Origin: Bretschneidera sinensis
Lineage: Eukaryota > Streptophyta > Magnoliopsida > Brassicales > Akaniaceae
Length of the DNA: 64,000 nt
Assembly (NCBI GenBank): GCA_023935145.1
Contig: CM043698.1
Span: 19,967,001 to 20,031,000, forward strand
Reading direction: 5' to 3'
The notes under the pieces are model-generated. The model had not been told where the DNA came from. It saw nothing but the letters and a program-made list of their open reading frames with translations, and made no database searches. A program made the position numbers and the translations under genes. Shown here one piece after another: positions 1-11,685 of this stretch. Positions within the stretch are counted from its first letter, which is position 1. Each line of letters begins with the position of its first letter.

Positions 1-1384
1 AGAATTTAAAAGTATCAAATTAAATTATTCAAATTTTAATTCATCTCAAAAATAAAAGAAAAATTCACAAATTCAAAGTTCACAATGCACAGGAGAGTTG
101 GAAAGAAAAATTTTCAAAATTTATATAAAAAATTAAAGGAAGAATATTGAAAAATTACACCAAAAATTTTAAGGGAAGAAAATTCAAAACAAATCGAAAA
201 TACTAGAAATGCAGATCTTCATTAATGTTTCAAATAATTATTTTTAATTTACTTACTTGTTATTGTGAAGAAGAAAAAACGTGATCTAATTCACACGACA
301 TTACAATGACTTGGGCCTCTCTGGGAATAAATTGTATCGAATTCCTATTCCAAGAAGGATTACAGCCTTAAACCTCTTTTGCAGAAAACTATATAACTAG
401 TGCCCTCCAAGTTTATTCTTCAAGTGTCATTTTTTCTTTTCAATTTCAGGTGTATTAATCTCCTAGGGAAGACTAAGAGATTTCGGAGGAGAGAGTACCC
501 TACAAGTTTCCTTAGTTAAGGTCGTTCTTTGCAGGGCCTCTTCCGAAATCTCCATAGGTTTTCTTGTTAATACCAGTCATGGTCTCCCCTCCCCTACAAG
601 GTTTCACGCTTATCTCTCTAATCGTTTCTTAATTTTGAATAGATTTGTCTTAGTTAATCTTGTGTTGCGTTGATCGTTCATGTTATTCATGTTTAAAATT
701 GCAGCTTCCAGCAGACAGCAGCACCGGCTGTGGCAAGCCGTTGTTGGCGATGAGTTACCCACTTACCCAGAGGGCCAGAACCACTGGCAGCGAGGTTAGC
801 TTTGTTTCTCATTCTCTCTTTGATGAATTTTGATTTTTGAAATTTTTTAGGTTCTTTAATTCTCATTAGTATGTTATGAAAGTATGATATTATGTCTTTT
901 GAATTTCTAGTCTTCTATACAGCTAAGAAGTAACCAATTGGTTTGTCACAGTCGTTAAATGTCAATTGTAGATTCAAGAATCACAGATAACGTATTTACA
1001 AGTTCCGACCTTTTTTTTATATATATTTTTTCATTTTATTTTTTTGGGTGTGTTATTTTCAGCTAACCATAGAATTTTCATGGGCAAAATTGTTCTCTAT
1101 TTTGGGTGGAAGGGTAAACAGTATCGAAAACAATCCTAGCGAACATGTTCTGAAATTCCTGCAAGCTTCCAGTTCCCCAAAGACTCTGATTCATCTTACG
1201 GCCTCGTTTATGTAGAAATCCCTTCTCAATTGCCTTTCTTATACATTCAAAAATCTTGCAAAGCCTCAGCTACTGAGATGAAAACCGAGAATTAAAACAG
1301 ACAAGTGATGGTGGAGGCAAAATTTGGGGTGGAGCATGATGGGTGGATATCTAAGGAAGTTCGGGGAGCCTATGGTGTGGGAGT
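1..1384. other. Gene-free AT-rich stretch
   Basis: I recognise no gene here. Around 704-799 there is a GC-richer segment bounded by an acceptor-like and a donor-like site, but its open frame (under 35 codons) matches no family I know. The rest is AT-rich with short homopolymer tracts. Confidence 0.5.
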
Positions 1385-1504
1385 GATTTTTCAAGTTTGT
1401 GATCTACTTTCATTTGAATGAGTTTAGAGCAATCGATTGTAGGTTAAGACGATAATAAGTCAATTTGATTGAACCGAACGGAATGCAACCAAATTAATTA
1501 TGTT
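1385..1504 (+). repeat. Direct repeat, copy 1 of 2
   Basis: This ~120 bp segment recurs at 2572-2692 in the same orientation with only scattered substitutions. It includes the shared phrases GTTTGTGATCTACTTTC and AGCAATCGATTGTAGGTTAA. Neither copy has TG/CA ends, a primer-binding site or target duplications that I can see, so it is a dispersed direct repeat of unknown origin rather than a proven LTR pair. Confidence 0.7.
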
Positions 1505-2288
1505 AAGGCAAGTTGACTAATCAAGTTGATTTAATTTTAGTCTCACTGAAGTTTATTGATCGAGACTTACAAGCTTCATATTGCTCAATTTGATTTCGAT
1601 AGGGTACTTCGTGACCTTATAGTAATTACTGAGCAACTAAAGAAAAAAACTCATGATTAAGTGGCCGTAGGATCGGTTATATATAACCCATAAACCATAT
1701 TCGTGTATGTTTTTTAATGACCCATGCAGATTTACGTCTTTGCATGTTAGTGAACATCATATCCCTGAGTGATTGTATATGCATTCTGTGTCAGTTGCCT
1801 TTGTTTTTATGTATGATGGGATATTGCGTAAGTTGAAAGACATTGCGTTTATATCCTATAAGTTAATGAACACCTATAAGTTAATGAACAATTTGTGTAA
1901 GTCCATAACATATACGTGTACGTTTGTCAAGGATGTTACTAATGTGGCCAAAATTATACGCATGTCCGTTCTCAAGTAGTTTAGCGTGTACATTATTGGT
2001 CTTTTCTTGTTAGTTAAACTCATATACATGTAGAAAATTGTATGTATATGCATTTCATGTAACATTCTTGCAGGGGACATAAATGTATTTACCAATTATG
2101 TATCTAATATGGTAAGTAGTGGCAAAATTAACCATTACTATGTTAGATTTTGTAATTTGCTTAGTTGAACAGTTGGATCCTCACTATATCAGAGAGTGGA
2201 ATCTCATGAGTGCTCCCTCATTGCTTGTATTTCCTAGTTTTTTTTTATTTTTTCAGTAAAAATAGATACTATTATTAAAGTTTTATGT

Positions 2289-2291
2289 TAT

Positions 2292-2319
<28 letters not shown>
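2289..2319. repeat. (TA)n microsatellite
   Basis: An almost pure TA dinucleotide run of about 30 bp, in gene-free DNA. Confidence 0.85.
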
Positions 2320-2323
<4 letters not shown>

Positions 2324-2571
2324 TTCCTAGTTTTGTATTGTATATGAAATGTTACTCTTAATTGTCACTGTAGGATCGGTCATATATTTCAGTCCTACCT
2401 CAAGAAATTCTGCATCTTCTCCCTCTCCTTCACCACTCTGTGACCACACCACCTCTCTCTCACGAAAAATTTCTTTTTCATCCTCTCCATCAAGTCCCTC
2501 TTACCCCATTTTCCTTGTGGCTTCCCTCTCCTAAAATCTTGATTTTTGTGGCTTTTACTTCCTAAAATCTC

Positions 2572-2692
2572 GATTTTTCAAGTTTGTGATCTACTTTCTT
2601 TTGAACGAGTTTAGAGCAATCGATTGTAGGTTAAAGACTCTAATAAGTCCATTTGATTGGACCGAACCGAATGATACCAAATTAATTATGTA
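2572..2692 (+). repeat. Direct repeat, copy 2 of 2
   Basis: Second copy of the repeat at 1385-1504, about 1.19 kb away and in the same orientation. It runs from the TTTTTCAAG start to the shared CCAAATTAATTATGT end. A CT-rich stretch at 2400-2530 lies just before it and has no coding look. Confidence 0.7.
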
Positions 2693-3409
2693 ATAGATGT
2701 TGTGTTTCATAGTTACTGCTGAGTCTGGTTGTGTTTCTTTTAGAGCTGATGTGAAATACTTTCTGATTTTGTGACATACCATCTTTGAGGTAAATAAGTT
2801 CCCTGGTGGTGGTTTTTAGAAGCATTGTAGGTTGGTGATCATGTAGGATTAGTTTTTATTGAAAGAAAGGATTATGAAATTTTGTAGGATTAGTTTTTCT
2901 TATGTACCAAAATTGAGTTTTGTTTTCCTATGAATATTTTCTTTGTTATCACAATTCTGTGCGCTTAGTATTAATTCCCCGTGAAATCAATGTTTGGGAA
3001 TCCCTCATTACTTGAGATTTTAGGTTAAAATATTCAAATGATAGCTCTTTTTTCTGGAAGATGACGAGTGACGAAAGTTCTCGAGGTCTCATGGTGAAAT
3101 CCATAATAAGTTGATATTTTTTATTGCTGAAGAGATTAAGGAAAGGATAAGAAACTTGAGCTGCACAGTTGATGCTCCAACCATAGCAGAATTTTCTTAA
3201 GTTCAAAGGCAATTGAACAGTAAAATCTAAGGTATCTAATTTTCAATGTTAGTAGCCTGTATGGTTCTTATACATATTGACAAAAAAAAACAATTTCTTA
3301 TTTTTCGCAATTACACTTTTATTACAATCACCTCTATTTTAAATCTAAATCATTAAGCTGCAACTAAAAAACTCGTTCATCTACATAAATAATTACTCAT
3401 CATTACTGC

Positions 3410-4420
3410 TCATACAGATTCATAGGTAAACATTTGTTGATTGGTTAGTGATATCTCATCATTAGTGTCTAAAGTTGATGGAGCTTGATTTTTGCTATTA
3501 CCCCACGACACCAAATAGAGGCCAACAACAATGACTACCGCACCAATCACCCTACAAAAAAATATCTCAGATACTTATTACATACATGAAGCAAATAAGT
3601 TTGAATTACAAATAAAAAATTCATGTATATCATATTAAGTTGTAGTAGAATTGTATAAAATTTTGAATTGAAAAGTTAGTGGAGATGAAAGATTGATGTG
3701 CATACATTTCTAGGTACATAATCTCGGCAAAAATAAATTACCCAAAAATGGCCACAATATCCATGCCTAGAGTATCAAAAGAAGTCACAAAAACCGGTCC
3801 TCTATATTTCGTTATCATTCTTGGCGTATGGTAACCAACCCCGTAACAAATTATTCCCTGCATCCACACACATATATATATCACAAAAAATTCAATAAAA
3901 GGGAGAGTTTACATATTCTCGGGAAAATAAACAAATTTGCAACTTACACCGAAAACAATAACTATGGTTTTAGCATCAAAGTATATAGGCCAAGTTGCGA
4001 CGATGCCCTTAAGCAAATCAACACTGTCAAAGAGCTCAACAGGGTATGACTTTAGCGTAATTGCCTATGAATGCGGACATGAAATTAGTTTTGATCTTAC
4101 TATAGAATTATGATTGTAAAATATCTTTGGACTAGTGATTAGTTATTTCTTGTACTGGCCAAAAATAGTATGATTTTAGTTCATAAAGCCAAAGAGGGTT
4201 AAAATAAAATTAAATAAAAAAACCTAATCATGAGTGTTCTTATTTGAAGAATGATGAAAGCTGCATCACAGACACAAGTAATTGTGATGAGGAGAGCACA
4301 CTTAACTGGGTCTTGCTGAATCACAGTGGTTGTAGATTCTTGATGGTTAATTACTTAGTCATCAGCATTGCTCCACCAAATGTGACAACGGTGCCTCATA
4401 TCTTTGCCTGGCTATGGAAT
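3410..4420 (-). pseudogene. WAT1-related (EamA / nodulin MtN21-like) transporter pseudogene, 3' part
   Basis: Translating the minus strand gives pieces of the plant WAT1-related drug/metabolite transporter family, whose members are ten-helix membrane proteins. About 4400-4340 reads GTVVTFGGAMLMT, like the mid-protein GTLVTVAGAMLMT segment of the family. 3700-3850 reads GIICYGV, then GPVFVTSFDTLGMDIVAIFG, a stop codon (TAA), and FAEIMYLG, where the family has GPVFVTSFxPLxMVIVAxLG...LAExxYLG. 3410-3551 reads VIGAVVIVVGLYLVSWG and continues to a TGA stop at 3410-3412, as expected for the last helix and short tail. An AG acceptor precedes the last exon at 3552-3553. In-frame stops and the missing first half mark it as dead. 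The family call rests on remembered motif patterns, not an alignment. Confidence 0.7.
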
Positions 4421-4949
4421 ATTTGATATTAACCTTTCAAGCCTGCAGATTAAACCAATTCACAAAGTCAATCACTACCCTTTTAATCTCTTTAAAAATT
4501 CCCTTGGGAATACATATGTTAAATTCGTCTTAGCTATAAATTAATTCTTAGTCTTCCTAAATTGGGCTTAAATAAGGTGGGCTTTTAAGTGATTGATATG
4601 ATTAAGACCCATTAAAGTCTCTTGATTGGACCAAGTTGAAATTTCAATAATATGGCCACATGCTAGAATCCTATTTGGACTTAACAAATCCTATTTAAAT
4701 GAGAGAGTTTAGAAGTAGGATGGCCATATACAATTACACAGCCCAGTGGCCTTGCCTTTTTCTCGGACTTGGATCAAAAAACAAACATGTCTTCCACAAT
4801 GCACAAGCAACTAATTTCGGTCGAAAGAGAGTGAAAGGTGGGTTGGTATCCAAACTCTCCCAATCAGGAGATAAGAATGTCTCATTGAATTGGGGAAGTC
4901 ACAACTCTTCCAAGACTCCCATGTAAATACGGGATGGTTCATTCAACAT

Positions 4950-5045
4950 GAGAGGAAAAGCTCTGAAACTTGGTCGGTTTTGACAGCCAAATTTGTTGAG
5001 AGGAAAAGCTCTGAAACTTGGTTGGTTTTGACAGCCAAATTTGTT
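4950..5045 (+). repeat. Two-copy 48 bp tandem repeat
   Basis: A 48 bp unit beginning GAGAGGAAAAGCTCTGAAAC occurs at 4950 and again at 4998 with a single C/T difference. It is a recent short tandem duplication in non-coding DNA. Confidence 0.85.
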
Positions 5046-7449
5046 ATAGCCTAAAAAAAATTGCATTTCATATTTTAGAAATTATAGTAATGGAAAGCAA
5101 TTAAGAAATACATTCTCTTCATCTTCCCCTTTGAAATTTCTATAGCCCAAAAAGAGCTTTTATAATGAAATATCTATTTTCTTCCTATATTATTTCTTTT
5201 AATTGCTCTATTTACTTGGAGGTTGCAATTTTTTGTATAATTAACAATTAAGATTTTTCTTGATTGGGAGTAGGTTTTTCACTAAAATCACTAAGTTTCA
5301 AAAGAATTATATTTCTTCCTCAAAAACACAAAATAAAATCATGTTTATATATAGATAATGAAATATGTTTAAAAACAGAAGAGGCATTCCCTCACGCTAA
5401 CATCACGAAAAACAAGAAGCAAGCTATCAAAAAATATACAAGTAGCAATCTGTCACAAGATCAAACGATGAAGGTGCAAAGTGTATTTTGCCCTTGTCTT
5501 TTTGTTTGTTTAAGAAAAATTTGAATTCTTATGGATATTTAAATTATCTCACCATGTAATGATGGTTTGGGCAATGGACTATCTTTTCTGTCCCCTCCCT
5601 GGTTAGCTAAGCTATTAGCTGTCTACAGTGAGGATTTTTTTTTTCCTTTCCCCATGAAAAAATACCCCATTAACCAATTTAAAAAAAAAATCAATTACAC
5701 TTAAAAAATAACTATAAATATAATAATTTATGCTGGAATTATTTGTTTTGAATGCTTTAATTCTAATTACTATTAATAATTTGTACTAAAAATTAAACAT
5801 AACAAGTAAAAAAGATAAGGATAAGAAAATTTTAGCAATAGAGGTACGCAGAGGTGTTGTCCTTAAATGTAGAATATGCGTCCCCAAAGTATTTAAATTG
5901 GCGTGTATGATCTCAACGAGTCTACCATCTAGGATTCTAACTATAACAATATTTTTTTACGAACGCACATCCACTACAAAAGCTAAAAGATTTCTACCGG
6001 ATATTTCTTATTATTTGACACTCACAATACTTGATAAATTATTGAAAGAAGAAGAGTTGAATGTGTGTTTTTCTAGGCTCTTGGACTTGAGAGTTACAAG
6101 CCCACTAAATAGTGAAATTATGGGTGTGATAATGAATAATAATGGCCCAACGGCTAGTGGCCTAATAGTCCAACGGCTAATGACTTAATGGTCCAACGAC
6201 TAGTGGAGGTTTAACGGCTAGTGGATTAATATGAGTTAGTGACCTTATTAAGGTCCTAACGGCTAATTTGGCCCTAATATTTTCAAAGAATAGTTACACA
6301 AAAGTTTAGGTGCTTTGAAACAATTAAAAAATATAGCTAACAATCCTCTACATGTTTCAAAACACTCGAAATGACAATAGCAAGGAATACAAGGAAGTTC
6401 TGCATTAGTGATAGTACATTTTGGTTTAAACTTCACCTACAACGAACCATTTGGGACCACTGAAATATGGTGGAGCTAAGCTCATTGAATGTGATACGGC
6501 CAAGGTGGTCGTTCACATAACATCCTTAACTAAATAACAATTCCAAAGGTTTGGTACTTTTATAGCCATATGCCTATTTGGATTTTCATGAGTGCTCTAG
6601 CGACTCTCCCAAGTCACATGGGGAGTGGCTTAATTCCCACACTCGTATAGGTGGCATCCATGAAAAGTGTACTGCGATCAACACCCCATCCAGATTTGGA
6701 CGATGGACCCATTAAGAGCTAAAAGTTTATCCTCACACTAATCGCAGTTGCACTGTCATACACCATAGGGAATGACTCTTACCAATTATCTCATATGAAA
6801 GGCGTATAGCTAATTGACAGTGCCTCACGAAACTCTAGTGACTTCGTTCTTCCCATTGAACCTCATTCATGGAATCTCCAATCATAGAGGTTGAGTATCT
6901 ATCATTTAGTCTCACTAATGGATAACCGTCTCATCCCCCTCGATGTCTCATTCACTAGCTTTCTTGCTAGTTGACTTCGTAAGACAATTGGCTAGATTCC
7001 TCTTTGACCTCACGAAGTTATTTTAATTCATGTCTCTCGACAGGCAACGCCCCTCAACGGGAAATAATATAATATTCATACACCCCTCAACGGGCCAATC
7101 ACATCATACGCTTCTCAAACGACTAATCATATCATACGCCTCTCAACGAGCTAAAAAAATACAATATGAATTTTATTTTATTTAGCACAAGGTATTGCAG
7201 CTTAGCAATCACAAAGAGTCTCATATAAGACAGGTATCCTCCATAATGGAAAGTCCACAAGTAATTGTCTTAGCCATTCAACTTCAGACACAACATTCTC
7301 CAGGACAATAAATTTATATTACATGGTGGACCTCATAATTATAATATGCTTGGATGGTTTCCAAAAGACTGTACCATATGCTAAAGTAAATAGTTAACCA
7401 TTATTTGGCTTTAATTGACTCACATTAGTATAACATTTTAGTACGCCCG

Positions 7450-7495
<46 letters not shown>

Positions 7496-8200
7496 TAATA
7501 TGCATAGTCAATAATCACATAATTAAAAGTTTGTTATCTTTTTAGGTTTCAATAACAATTTTTTTTTTCAGATACCCCAACATTTTCAAATATTGAAAAC
7601 TTGGAGTATAAACATGATAGTCAGTCTCTCAACATGGAAAAACATATCAAAATAATGTCTCTAATGGGCTAAGTCACACATAATGCTCCTCAACGAGCAA
7701 ATCAATTTATAAAAAGTCATTAGGGACTCTGCTTATAATATAAGTACTCACTTAGGCATGAGTTTCTCAATAAACTCTTTTTTTCTCTTAAAAATTTCTC
7801 CATAGCTCTATCAAATAATTTTATATGTAAAAAATACCCTGATTGAGCTGAATTGTGTAACATTCCCATTAGCCAATAAATGAATTAATAAAGTAATTTT
7901 ACTAGCCATTAAAGTAGTAAATTAATGACATTAATCTTCTAACAGCTAATTCCCCAAAGCTAGCATAATATCAATAGAGATGTTGCCAAGACATACATGC
8001 ACAGTAAGTGAGACATAATATCAATACTTAATTATGTAATTGTAATAGTTATCATAATTGAATTATATATGATAGTAAAACTTAAATGAATCATGCCTCA
8101 AAGACAAATTCCTTAGCCTTATGATATTCTACCAATCTCTAATTATTTTCTTCAACATAAACGATAAAGGTTTATGTTGTAAATAGATGAATAAATAGGT
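5046..8200. other. Gene-free stretch with decayed repeats
   Basis: No gene is recognisable. 6120-6260 holds five or six degenerate copies of an ACGGCTAGTGG-like phrase. 6350-7030 is noticeably less AT-rich than its flanks and may be old retroelement leader sequence, but I cannot assign it. 7020-7160 holds four degenerate ~40 bp units containing CTCAACGGGC or CTCAACGAGC. Confidence 0.45.
7451..7491. repeat. (TA)n microsatellite
   Basis: A near-perfect TA run of about 40 bp. Confidence 0.85.
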
Positions 8201-8204
8201 ACAA

Positions 8205-8352
8205 AGTAGTGCAAAAAGTCAGATCGGTAAGAATTTAATAACATACCAGATTTAGACATAATTAACTCTGGCATTACACAAAATCCAAATGGAGTTTCAC
8301 AGTCAGTTCTGCTAGATTCTCAAGTAAGTGGCCGTTTTAAGACTTGGAAATA

Positions 8353-8355
<3 letters not shown>
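8205..8355 (+). repeat. ~140 bp repeat flanking SPH, copy A
   Basis: This unit runs from GTGCAAAAAGTCAGAT through CCAGATTTAGACATAATTAA to GGCCGTTTTAAGACTTGG. Near-identical or partial copies are at 8413-8507, 11937-12027 and 12052-12195, all in the same orientation, so they bracket the SPH gene and the Mutator-type element. Confidence 0.8.

Positions 8356-8357
<2 letters not shown>

Positions 8358-8405
<48 letters not shown>
8358..8405. repeat. (TA)n microsatellite between repeat copies
   Basis: A TA run of about 48 bp separates copies A and B of the 140 bp repeat. Copies C and D have only ordinary spacer sequence at the same position, so this expansion came later. Confidence 0.85.
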
Positions 8406-8408
<3 letters not shown>

Positions 8409-8412
8409 GGTA

Positions 8413-8507
8413 CATACAAAAAGTCAGATTGGTAAGAATTTAATATAATACCAGATTTAGACATAATTAACTCTGCTAGTACACACAAAATACAAAAGGA
8501 GTTTTAC
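8413..8507 (+). repeat. ~140 bp repeat flanking SPH, copy B (truncated)
   Basis: Matches copies A and D from the AAAAAGTCAGATTGG start to the AAAAGGAGTTTTAC phrase. It then stops, lacking the GTCAGTTCTGCTAG...GACTTGG half. Confidence 0.8.
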
Positions 8508-8581
8508 TAAAATCAAACTAATTATAGCTAAAAATTAAATCAAACTGAACCGACAGGGAAGAATAAAACTAGGCTCCCAAA

Positions 8582-8587
8582 TTTATT
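8582..8587 (-). terminator. Polyadenylation signal of SPH gene
   Basis: AATAAA on the minus strand, about 23 bp past the SPH stop codon. The placement is plausible for a plant near-upstream element, but no cleavage site is proven. Confidence 0.4.
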
Positions 8588-8609
8588 TCACAAACCAGAT
8601 TGAGAAAAC

Positions 8610-9020
8610 TCAATCCTTGTTCCATTTGTAACAAATATCAAATTTCTTGTCTTGATAATTGAACATGCATGGGCCGTCTGGTTTCACACTCCACACACAA
8701 GTGTGGCATTTATAAAAATCCCTATGAGTTATGTAAATATCGAACCAATGAAATGCACCTGTCCATGCGAAGCTGCAGAAAAATTGTGTCGTTCCCATGA
8801 CATTAGGTCGAAATACGAATTCCCAGCTAGATTGATAGGAGATAACTCGTTTTCCAAGATCGTCATCCTTTGATCTACAATGTAAGGTAAGATTTAAGCC
8901 TGAACCTAAATCGTTATTGACTTTGACATGCGCTTTTGGTAGAAGAAAACCTGCATCACATAAAGTTACCACCATCACTAGTAGCACAAACACCAAAAAA
9001 TATCTAGTGAAAAAACCCAT
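8610..9020 (-). CDS. S-protein homologue (plant self-incompatibility S1 family), secreted
   Basis: A single-exon frame of 136 aa beginning at an ATG. Residues 1-23 are a hydrophobic signal peptide (LVFVLLVMVVTLCDA), so the product is probably secreted. The mature part has the S1-family pattern: HVKVNNDLGSGLNLTLHC, a central strand with SWEFVFRPN, then FFCSFAW, HWFDIY and a C-terminal DICYKW. Cysteines are at 48, 82, 105, 108, 118 and 130; there is one N-glycosylation sequon at N43. Length and intronless structure are usual for SPH genes. The founder of the family is the poppy stigma S determinant; most SPH proteins in other plants have no known role, so self-incompatibility should not be assumed. 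The gene is bracketed by a duplicated ~140 bp repeat, and a Mutator-type element starts 240 bp upstream. The frame is uninterrupted. Confidence 0.92.
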   Translation of the reverse strand: MGFFTRYFLVFVLLVMVVTLCDAGFLLPKAHVKVNNDLGSGLNLTLHCRSKDDDLGKRVISYQSSWEFVFRPNVMGTTQFFCSFAWTGAFHWFDIYITHRDFYKCHTCVWSVKPDGPCMFNYQDKKFDICYKWNKD

Positions 9021-9065
9021 GTTTTATTTTTTGGTTGAAGAACAATACTGGGACTTTTACTTGTA

Positions 9066-9077
9066 GCTATAAATATA
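9066..9077 (-). promoter_or_regulatory. TATA box of SPH gene
   Basis: On the minus strand a TATATTTATA element lies about 48-57 bp before the SPH start codon, leaving room for a short leader. It is the only TATA-like site close to the ATG. Confidence 0.5.
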
Positions 9078-9639
9078 CCTCTCACTTTGTAAAGCAATCA
9101 TGTATCATTACCTTATTATCCAATCTTGGATGACAAAATTGTTCTTATCTTTACATTTTAAAGGTGGAAAATTTCGTCGTATTCCATAATTAATGTTTTT
9201 GTTACGGTATACGTTACAATAAATTTTTTCCTGACAAAAAAAATCAATAATTTGTAAAAATGTAAATTGTATGAAAAGTCCCTATACTTTGAACCGATTG
9301 CATTTACATCCATATACTTCTAATTTTGGTTATTTTTACCTAATTCATCTGTTAACAGCAATGTTGTTGGCCACCATTACTTACCAAATAGCAACAAGGA
9401 TGCTGAATCGAAAGCAACAGCAGGTATATTTGTACAATTAACAGATATTATTATAGTAAGATATAATTAGGATTAATATGATATATGATAAATTGAGATT
9501 AAAGATATATTACCTTAATTACATATTTGGTTCATGAGATTGCAAGATTAGCATTAAAATGGGATAGGAAGCCTAAATATCAAAATACCCTAATACTATT
9601 TATCATCCTTAGCAATTTTAAATTTCTTCACAAACCCTA

Positions 9640-9946
9640 AATTATAATTATAATTATATTATTATAATTGCTATCATAATATTTTTTAATTATAATTAAT
9701 AATCATAATAATTATTATTAGTATTATAATCATTATTATGATAATTATAATAATCATTGAAATTAATATAATAATAATTATTATTCTTATTATCATTATC
9801 AATATAATATATTATTATAATTATGATAACAATAATTATTATCATTATTATTCATATATTATTATAAATATTATATAATAATTACTATTATTATAATTAT
9901 AATTATATCATTATTATAATTATTATAGTCACCATTAAAAATTTAT
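9640..9946. repeat. ATT/AAT-rich low-complexity island
   Basis: About 300 bp composed almost only of A and T, in imperfect ATT/AAT/TAAT repeats with frequent local palindromes. It lies inside the Mutator-type element, left of the nested MITE. Confidence 0.8.
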
Positions 9947-9955
9947 TAAATTTAT

Positions 9956-10235
9956 GGCTTAATTACAAAAAATACCTTGTGGTTGATTCTATTTTCAAAA
10001 AATATTCTGAGAATTTTTTTATGCAAAAAATACCTTGTGGTATGTTTCTGTTAGTAAAAAATACATTGTAGTTGACTAAAAGAAACATATAACATGGTAT
10101 TTTTGACTAATAGAAACATAACACAAGATATTTTTTGCTAACAGAAACATATAACAATGTATTTTTTAACACAAAAAACCTCAGAGTATTTTTTGAAAAT
10201 GGAGTCAATCACACGGTATTTTTTGTAATTAAACC
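9956..10235. mobile_element. Mutator-type MITE with ~52 bp inverted ends and perfect 9-bp target duplication
   Basis: A 280 bp element beginning GGCTTAATTACAAAAAATAC and ending in its near-perfect inverse. The inverted ends stay alignable for about 52 bp, to TTCTGAG. It is flanked by TAAATTTAT at 9947-9955 and at 10236-10244, an exact 9-bp target duplication. Further inverted homology continues toward the centre, so the whole element can fold back. It sits within the larger Mutator-type element. Confidence 0.85.
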
Positions 10236-10244
10236 TAAATTTAT

Positions 10245-10560
10245 TATCATAATAATAATTATTATTTTATCATTATAATTCCTATTATACTAGTAATAAA
10301 TAATAGTTATTATTTATCGTCATAATTGTAATAATTATTACTATAATTAACATAATAATATTTTTATAATTATAATTAATAATTATTATTGTCATGATTA
10401 TTTTATTATTATTATGATTATAAGAAATATTAATATATGAATTATTATAAATAAGATTATAATATATTTGTTATTATTATTATTATTATGAGAAATATTA
10501 TTATTATTATAATAAGAAACAAATTTTTTATAATATTATAATTATTATTATTCAATGATA
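10245..10560. repeat. ATT/AAT-rich low-complexity island
   Basis: This continues the AT-only island on the right side of the nested MITE, with ATTATTATT-type runs. Together with 9640-9946 it formed one island that the MITE split. Confidence 0.8.
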
Positions 10561-11685
10561 AAAAAGATAAAAAGAAAAAAATTTAGTCATACATAGATGG
10601 GATAGATTCTATCCAATAGGAAGAGGTGGGACAAAAAAAATAAGATTAAAACTAATTTAATCTCACATAAATAGTAAATCCTCCCAACCAAAAGAGGGAT
10701 AACTATCCCAATCCAACCCAACTTTAATTCCACCAACCAAATAGACCCATAGTCCTAATAGTAGTAGACATTCTGTTACAGGCTTCAAAAATGATTTTAG
10801 ATCTACATCACCTGGTCAACGTCCTGGAGTTGGTCATTCTTTTCAGAACAAGAATGAACTAAGGGTATAGACATGTAAAGTTGGGGGTCACCTAGCAGAT
10901 CCTAAGATGAAATGGAGGTCTGAAGTTAAAAGTATTCCACTGTTAAAACCAAAAAAAAAAAGGGGAGAGAGAAGAAAAAAGGAAAGAGATGAGATAAAAG
11001 AGATTTGGACAGAGAGGAAGGTGTTTTTCAGTCAGATAAAACATTTTCCATTTTTTTCAAAGGTAAATGGTATCAAAGGTTTGCTTGTGCCATTATTAGT
11101 CTATTTCTCCGGACGAGTCAAAGGTAAGCTATTCACGTTGAATTTAGAGACTTTACAAAAAAAATCCTTATGACCTATTTAATATGGAGATTGAATCTAA
11201 TGACCTTGTGGTTATGTATTATTTCACCCACATTGCAATGGCTTTCTTCCTATTTTAAGTTTATTTTATTTTTGTTCAATATGTCCCTTTTGTGTTATTC
11301 ACTTGTTCTCCATTATTTTTTTATTAAATTGGAACTAAAATCAAAGTATTAAATTGCTGACAATGAATAATACAAAGAAGTGATTACCAAAATTAAAAAT
11401 ATAAGGATTTAAATGCAATCGGATTAAAGTACAGAGATCTTCGATGCAATTTACCCTTTGTTAAAAAATATATCAAGAATGAAAGTTTTGGATTGATCAA
11501 AGTTTTGTAGAAAAAGGAAGTTAAAAAAAAAGGGATAAATTGAACGAACACTACAACTTCAATTTAAAATTTGTAAAATGCACTTGAATTTGGTCCCATT
11601 TTTTGTTCCATTCTTAATGTACAATGGCTAAAATAATTTCATGAAGTAGTATGTGATTTGCTTAACTTTTGTTTTGAATTTTGAG

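Larger units (their letters stand above)
9260..11456. mobile_element. Mutator-type (MULE-like) non-autonomous element with long inverted ends
   Basis: The first ~90 bp (TGTAAATTGTATGAAAAG... CCTATACTTTGAACCGATTGCATT) match the reverse complement of the last ~90 bp (GGTAAATTGCATCGAAGATC... CTGTACTTTAATCCGATTGCATT). The flanks are TTTGTAAAA (9251-9259) and TTTGTTAAA (11457-11465), a 9-bp target duplication with one mismatch. Long terminal inverted repeats plus a 9-bp duplication are the hallmark of Mutator-type elements. The interior has no transposase, only AT-rich trinucleotide islands, a nested MITE and anonymous sequence, so it is non-autonomous. Confidence 0.75.

Noticed and set aside
704..799. 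Possible isolated exon with acceptor AAATTGCAG and donor CAGCGAG|GTTAGC
   Set aside because: The frame is under 35 codons, no partner exons were found on either side, and the translation matches no family I recognise.
1385..2692. Treating the 1385/2572 direct repeats as LTRs of a 1.3 kb element
   Set aside because: No TG/CA ends, primer site, polypurine tract or target duplication could be found.
8610..9020. Calling the S1-family gene a self-incompatibility determinant
   Set aside because: Most plant SPH genes have no proven role in self-incompatibility. Nothing in the sequence shows pistil expression or a linked pollen partner.
10907..11352. Two plus-strand open frames of 60-88 codons within the Mutator-type element
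   Set aside because: Lysine-rich and hydrophobic low-complexity translations with no transposase motif, as expected of AT-rich DNA.
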